Shown here: positions 12,834 to 64,000 of the stretch, in pieces
How positions within the stretch are numbered: position 1 is the stretch's first letter
How the letters are laid out: the number at the start of each line of letters is the position of its first letter
Assembly (NCBI RefSeq): GCF_964340395.1
Contig: NC_135555.1
Coordinates: 11,061,431-11,125,430 of the forward strand
Length of the DNA stretch: 64,000 nt
From: Glandiceps talaboti
Taxonomy: Eukaryota > Hemichordata > Enteropneusta > Spengelidae
Direction of reading: 5' to 3'
Notes under the pieces: model-generated
What the model saw: only the letters and a program-made list of their open reading frames with translations
What the model was told of the DNA's origin: nothing
Database searches by the model: none
Translations under genes and position numbers: made by a program

Positions 12834-13410
12834 GATATAGTCAAACGTCAACGACATCAAAGATTAATCTCCAGATTATCATTTTATAGCTAGACAGGAA
12901 ATGTTAACAAAAAACTCCAATGGTCATGATTACATGATAGAGGAAAAGCACAATATATATACCTCAAGATACGTCGATTACTAATTATACCTTTATCAGG
13001 ATCGGAACACTTTGCATGTCTATAATTTATGTATAATATTATAAGCAACATTGGGATATCTACAAGGTTACTGTAATCCAGATAAAATATTGTAAATGAT
13101 TGACGTTTATAAATTCATTACTTTACACCTATTCAGTATAAACTTTGATAAATATTGAGTTATATATTACATACGTAGACTTGTACTACGGTATTCATAG
13201 AAAAAACAACAACATTAAACATTACTGTATTGTCTTTGTGAGGAAAGTTAAATCCGAGAATATTTCAATAAAATTCTTGTAATAGAAAGGGTTGTACTCA
13301 ATGACGAAACATTAGTTGATACAAATAATTACACGTTATCGCTATTTTATCATAACTTGTGTTGTTTGTTGTCTCCACACGGTGTCAACAACGAACTCCC
13401 GATGAGTGTC

Positions 13411-45469
<32,059 letters not shown>

Positions 45470-48036
45470 CACGGTCCAGCATTTATTACAACGTTACTAC
45501 CAAGCCACAGTGAATATTAGGTCCGCACCCAAAATCAGAGCACCCAAAATACTGCTTATGGATAATATCGACCACTAATTAACATATACAATGTCTAATT
45601 ATTGGTATTTAAAAAAAATTCAGTGAATATATTGTAATTGTCTGATCTAAAATAACACTCCAGCTACACATTAGTACAGTTTAACATGGTGACAGATTCA
45701 ACACTGCCCTATCGCTCAGCATTTAAACTTGCCACTACACTACCTACATACAATATTGACGACTAATTGATTGGAAAAAATATGTCTTTTTATAAGTAAT
45801 TGACCAATTTTTAGTGAATAGAGCTTCGGTTATTTGTTGAAAAAATGCCCTTGTTTTCAGCTAGTGCAGGTTGAAAAGTCCCTAGTATATCTCATCGTAA
45901 ACGTAGCTATAAAGCAAACTATACATGAAAGAGACTTGAAATGATCACACACACATGGGGCAGACGTTCTGATATGTGGGAATAATACCTACCGTGGTCA
46001 GCAGACCTCTATGTAATGGTTTTCTGGGGAAACTTAATTGAGTAACACCGCCATCAGTTCTAGTTAGCATACGGGTGCCGACAACGATATCGATTCAGTC
46101 ACACTCATATTTTAGGACATACAGTTTTTAGCTGAAATGATAGTTAATTGTATGATATCCCTTGTTCAGTATGCCACTAATATGTACATAACTTATTTTT
46201 ATTAAGGGTCATCATCATCCAAACCAGCAATGATTTTGTGACTTCGGAATGGACAGAACTCATAGTTTAAATTTCAAATGTAAATGAGATTTTTGGAGAC
46301 AGACACAAACCCAACTGCTTTCCTTTTTTGCTTCCTTTTTAACTGATCATATATCACCAGTATATTTGACAATAAAATATTTTCAATTAATAAGCCTGTA
46401 TGGAGCTTTATTTTAATTATGATTTAGCACAGCTTGATTAGGAATATTTTGTAACTGGCTTCCCATCCATATACAATGCAACCCGTAACACCCAAGTAAA
46501 GATATTCAACTATTTAAAAACAGTCAATTATAGTGATCATGTCTTGTTTGTCATAACGGTACAAAATATCAAACCTATAGCCTTCGAATATCAAGGAAGG
46601 TCGAAATAAAAGCTCGGTGCTGATATTATGGCAATATCAGGTAAATGTTGTGACTATGTCAAAAATAATTCTGTGAATTTCAAGAGTTCGACTTACCAAC
46701 TCTGCAATAGCTTAACCAAATATTCGATAGTTGGTAAATGAAACGTCAGGAGGTTAAATATCTCGCATATAATTATGAACAGGAAATGCGTATCTTTCAT
46801 CTAAGTATACTTCACGTTAAACACATGTTTTAAAAGATGGCAAAAGGTTTCCAAAACCTAACCAATCACATTCTTTAAAATTTTAAACTACACTGAGGAC
46901 CAATTAATGAGTATTTTTATAGTTCATGTTTTGAAAACTACAAGAGAACAGAAACTGCCATAAAAAATTTCTTTTATTAATCGATTCATTTTAAATGTGG
47001 CAGAGATATTGATGTGTTGAATTTGTACGTGAGAAAACTGCTGAAAATGACAGGTGTGTTTTGTTCACATTTGTAAAATGTTAATACAATTATATAGCAA
47101 TTAGTTTTGGCGATCGATAAAGTGGATTTCATATGTAAAATAGTAAATTTAACAGTAAAATGTCAAGAAACTCAAGAATGCCGTGGCTATATGTCATCAT
47201 GACGTTATGAGACGTGGTATGAGAGGTGGATCAGATATTGATATACCGGGTATTTTGTTTGCTTAACACTAGCTTGGGCACCACCAGCAATAACGCTGAT
47301 ATTGCTTTCAAATATGTGTGTCAATATATTTTCATTTTAAATAATTTAAATATTTTATTCTCCAGCATATTCTAACTTAAAATCGAGAAAAATTATCAGT
47401 GGGTCACAATTTAATTTTCCTTTGAGATATAGGTCAAAAGGTGGTACTAAAATCAAGCCATTCTATCATCCAAAATGGCCGCCGAGTACCGTGTTAACTC
47501 TATGGGTAATCATTCTCGATTGTCGAAAAAAATGGGAGCCCGAGAAGTTCTTTTATTATTTCAGAGGACTAGGAATTATCTGACATTATGGCAAAGTCTT
47601 CAAGTTGATGAGCTATTCCAGCATGGATTCAACTCAGATATCCAACTCGTGGTTGGAGTTCGAGTTAAAAAGCGCTGCAAATGTATCTAAAAAATAAACA
47701 TGCAAAGTCCACAGAATTTTGAACTATATTATTCGTTTATTGCAATATTAACAATTATGTCTGGGTATGATGTTCGATCAATACAAGTTCTAACTTTCTG
47801 TAAACACTATTCTGAAAATATGTACATGACATGCTGTATACAAATTTGAGAATAACACTCTGTAACACACACAAACTCAAGAAGTAATTAATTCTATTGC
47901 ACTATTGATCGATGCCTACAAAGTAATTGTCTTGTTTCTAAGCACTGTACGTTCTTAAATTTTAACACGTAAATAGGTGAGACACAGAATGTCAACATCT
48001 TTATTATTTCAAATGACATGACATCATTTGACATCA
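45470..48036. other. Gene B / gene A intergenic interval
   Basis: It holds the gene B 3' end on the right and the gene A upstream region on the left. A minus-strand TATAAA-like site at about 45786-45792 and a GTAGGT donor-like site near 45991 could belong to a gene A promoter or untranslated first exon, but neither is strong. No coding similarity is seen. Confidence 0.5.
48000..48005 (-). terminator. Candidate polyadenylation signal of gene B
   Basis: AATAAA on the minus strand lies 31 nt downstream of the gene B stop codon, implying a very short 3' UTR. The placement is ideal, but the hexamer is common in AT-rich DNA. Confidence 0.5.
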
Positions 48037-61299
<13,263 letters not shown>

Positions 61300-61306
61300 T
61301 GTTTTC

Positions 61307-61325
61307 TCATACCGTCGCCATCTTG
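61307..61325 (-). promoter_or_regulatory. YY1-like CAAGATGGCG motif and 5-codon uORF in gene B leader
   Basis: The minus strand reads CAAGATGGCGACGG just upstream of the gene B start. This matches the core of the YY1 consensus AAGATGGCG that often sits at or just after transcription starts. The same ATG (61319-61321) opens a minimal upstream frame, ATG GCG ACG GTA TGA, ending at 61307, 7 nt before the main ATG. Confidence 0.4.
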
Positions 61326-61329
61326 AATT

Positions 61330-62510
61330 ACGTATCCCAAAAGATAAGGTGACTTACTTATCGCAACATTTCACATCTTATGGAGTTGGTTACAACAGAA
61401 ACTTTGATTTCTTGATGTCTGACTAATCAACTGCATGCAAAGTTCCACAGAAATAACGACAAATTGCGATGCAAAACGCGATTAGTTCACGGACATATAT
61501 ACCACGACAAAAGATCGCAAATTGTCGATCTTTTCCCTGATAATTAATAATTAATTGCGTCGGATGTGATCAAATAGTTCGTTTGCATATAGCTGTCGTC
61601 GAAACTTTCTTTAAAGTTTCACAAAGGTAGCTAGGATTAGGAATTGTTACGTCAAATGTCTTTATTGACAAGTACCGTTAGCTTTGATATCTATTGTTAG
61701 TAAATATCGATCACAACTCCAATATGCAAATATGAACATGTTACTGCACAGGGCCACGTACATGGCGGTGTGGTGGATACTATGCCCTCAACGACAAGAA
61801 AATAGACCGACTCGCGTCGATGACGCTGTTTATTACGTATCTCATATCTTTTCTGAGAGACTCTTCGACAATAAAACAAAACAAACAAATTCTCGTTAGC
61901 ATTCCAAAGTGAAGCCGGCGTTGTTTATTTTGTCTGTTTTCAACGAAAACCTCTAGTCGTTCAGTGGCATTTAAGTGCCTTATATTGATCGCACAGGATC
62001 GCTAGATAAATATATTATGTCGCTGCCAATCGATTAAGTTATGTGTTGTATGTAACCTCAACACCCGCGACCAAGGAGACACAGCAGTCAATAACCTATC
62101 TTCTCGCCAAATACCGTCCGGCACCTGTTCTCGTGTATCTCGTATGCTGACGATGAAGCTAGCTAGATTGTCATCCATCATTACACAGAGTACATTCAAT
62201 TTGACTAAAATTGCTCCTAAATCATCCACAATGAATTGATATATTTCACATTGTATTGACGCTATGCTATATTCTCGACATGCAATAGAGTTATCAGCTG
62301 TGCATTTCACCATTGTGTTTTACGCTACAAGTTATAAAGACTTATGGACAGCGTAGTTTATTATCGTTTTTGTTATAATTTAGTATATCATCATTCTATA
62401 TATTAACTTTAAATAGCTTACACAAATCATCATCAGTTCTTGTACATTTCATTTAGATTGATTGTACATGTACACTGACATAATTATAACTATACTCTAT
62501 GTAGTGACTT
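61330..62510. other. Upstream flank of gene B
   Basis: Expected gene B promoter region. A 9-bp stem with an 8-nt loop (aaaagatcg/cgatctttt) lies at 61509-61534. A solitary minus-strand open frame at 62002-62313 (103 codons) has no recognised domain. No TATA box is convincing. Confidence 0.4.
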
Positions 62511-62518
62511 AACTTGAT

Positions 62519-63233
62519 ACATACATACATACATACATACATACATACATACACGCATACATACATACATACATACATACATACATACATACATACATAC
62601 ATACATACATACATACATACATACATACATACATACATGCATGCCTACATACATACATACATACATACATACATACATACATACATACATACATACATAC
62701 ATACATACATACATACATACATACATACATACATACATACATACATACATACATACATACATGCATGTCTACATACATACATACATACATACATACATAC
62801 ATACATACATACATACATACATACATACATACATACATACATACATACATGCATGCCTACATACATACATACATACATACATACATACATACATACATAC
62901 ATACATACATACATGCATGCCTACATACATACATACATACATACATACATACATGCATACATACATACATACATACATACATACATACATACATACATAC
63001 ATACATACATACATACATACATACATACATGCATGCCTACATACATACATACATACATACATACATACATACATGCATACATACATACATACATACATAC
63101 ATACATACATACATACATACATACATACATACATACATGCATGCCTACATACATACATACATACATACATACATACATACATGCATGCATGCATGCATGC
63201 ATGCATGCATGCATGCATACATACATACATACA

Positions 63234-63285
<52 letters not shown>

Positions 63286-63306
63286 TACATACATACATAC
63301 ATACAT

Positions 63307-63346
<40 letters not shown>

Positions 63347-63377
63347 ACATACATACATACATACATACATACATACA

Positions 63378-63406
<29 letters not shown>
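62519..63406. repeat. 890-bp (ATAC)n array with punctuating GCATGCCT units
   Basis: Long (ATAC)n runs are interrupted by GCATGCCT near 62638, 62850, 62914, 63030 and 63138 and by GCATGTCT near 62762. The right part changes to (GCAT)n at 63182-63218, (GCGT)n at 63235-63286, (ATAC)n, (CA)n at 63324-63345 and (ATAC)n. All frames through it are artefacts. Confidence 0.97.
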
Positions 63407-63409
<3 letters not shown>

Positions 63410-64000
63410 CATTTATAATACATCGAATGTTGACTAAAATAGATGTATCACCATGATCAAAGATTGCAGTTTACTTAGATTCAATCTATATGGCGAACAT
63501 ATTCATAATTAATATCCAGGACACGAAGTGATTACGCCTTCCTGTTCAATATTTTACGTTTTCAAAAGTGTAGCCGATCAACTTGAAATTCAGTTGGCGT
63601 GCAATCAGTCTAAGTTATCTCGACGTTTTGCGCGGAAGTTTTATGGGTTGAATCATAGTTTTCGCACTCCACCATAAAATTCTAAATTACATTTCCGCTC
63701 CTTAATTCTTCAAACGATTATGAGACAGAAACTAGTTTCCTCCGCCTCGTTGCAGTTGGAAAGGTGATGTATATGGATATGAACTGAGTACTCATGCACG
63801 ATCAGACAGGCGGATGAAGTGAAGGTGGAGTGTGCCCTATTAAGGACCAGCTTCCCCCGAAAAACAACGTTCTTCAAATTTCAAAACGTTGCCATACAGA
63901 GTTCACACAGTTGGTAATTTCATTTGTATTTGCCGCTAAATCAGAATTGAATTATGTAATATTCTCAATCGCAAATGGTACATGTGACAGCTAGATAAAA
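63407..64000. other. Right-hand flank
   Basis: About 590 bp of unique-looking AT-rich sequence beyond the large microsatellite. No gene or repeat recognised. Confidence 0.5.

Larger units (their letters stand above)
9891..13410. other. Gene A / gene C intergenic interval
   Basis: It contains the gene A 3' UTR at its right side, a (CT)n run at 12591-12623, and by necessity the 5' exon(s) and promoter of gene C, which I could not locate apart from the candidate exon at 11978-12125. The rest is AT-rich sequence in which I see no recognisable domain. Confidence 0.6.

Noticed and set aside
47475-47690. Plus-strand 71-codon frame between genes A and B
   Set aside because: No recognisable domain, no polyadenylation or splice context; a short weakly similar stretch near 60540-60600 hints at a dispersed repeat, not a gene.
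62002-62313. Minus-strand 103-codon frame upstream of gene B
   Set aside because: Complex sequence, but no domain recognised and no supporting exons nearby; kept only as a note in the flank entry.
62519-63406. CRISPR-like regular array
   Set aside because: Units are 4 bp with no unique spacers, and the DNA is clearly a metazoan nuclear genome.
62514-63456. Long open frames (up to 307 codons) of Tyr-Ile-His-Thr or Met-Tyr-Val-Cys repeats
   Set aside because: They are translations of (ATAC)n/(TATG)n microsatellites, open in several frames on both strands; no splice or start context supports a protein. The same holds at 4581-4831, 8005-8385, 23766-24229, 28360-28808 and 56530-56773.

Overview
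The window is animal nuclear DNA. Genes are split into many small exons (mostly 40-350 bp) with GT-AG introns, the non-coding DNA is AT-rich, and introns are full of microsatellites ((ATAC)n, (GACA)n, (CT)n, (TA)n, (AATTC)n). The content (EGF, C-type lectin, laminin-G/concanavalin-like, GAIN and 7TM modules) and its density point to a marine invertebrate with an expanded adhesion-GPCR repertoire. Hemichordate, echinoderm, cephalochordate or lophotrochozoan are all possible, and I cannot name a species from the sequence alone.

Three genes lie on the minus strand and are read from high to low coordinates. Gene B (61299 to 48037, 23 coding exons, about 972 aa) is a compact adhesion GPCR: signal peptide, Thr-rich stalk, GAIN-like region, GPS, 7TM, and an unusually long cytoplasmic tail with Ser/Arg-rich and acidic parts. 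Gene A (45469 to 13411, 51 coding exons, about 2,585 aa) is a giant adhesion GPCR: signal peptide, C-type lectin domain, seven EGF domains, one laminin-G/concanavalin-like (LG) domain, two EGF domains, five more LG domains, GAIN, GPS, 7TM and a 36-aa tail. For both genes every exon phase chains and the summed length is an exact multiple of three ending in a stop, which strongly supports the hand-made models. Gene C (9890 to 1 and beyond the left edge) is a collinear paralogue of gene A: EGF domains, one LG, two EGFs, then a second LG cut by the window edge. Its 5' end (9891-13410) is unresolved and no lectin exon was found. Its expected GAIN/7TM half would lie outside the window.

All three are probably cell-surface receptors whose large ectodomains bind matrix, cell-surface or glycan ligands and which signal through a GPS-tethered agonist. 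Genes A and B share exon lengths and phases through the GPS and 7TM region, so they descend from one ancestral receptor. A and C share the order of their N-terminal modules, so this is a tandem receptor cluster.

Non-coding content of note: a ~465-bp imperfect palindromic (fold-back) element at 29695-30158 next to a 5' splice site, with a related end near 43945; a ~655-bp element with 60-bp near-identical terminal inverted repeats at 33381-34036; an array with ~145-bp periodicity carrying ATGCAAAT octamers at 35395-36141; an internal duplication of two EGF exons plus microsatellite in gene C; and an 890-bp (ATAC)n array with higher-order structure at 62519-63406. Introns not listed separately hold AT-rich sequence in which I recognise nothing. 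No rRNA, tRNA, CRISPR array or bacterial operon was seen.
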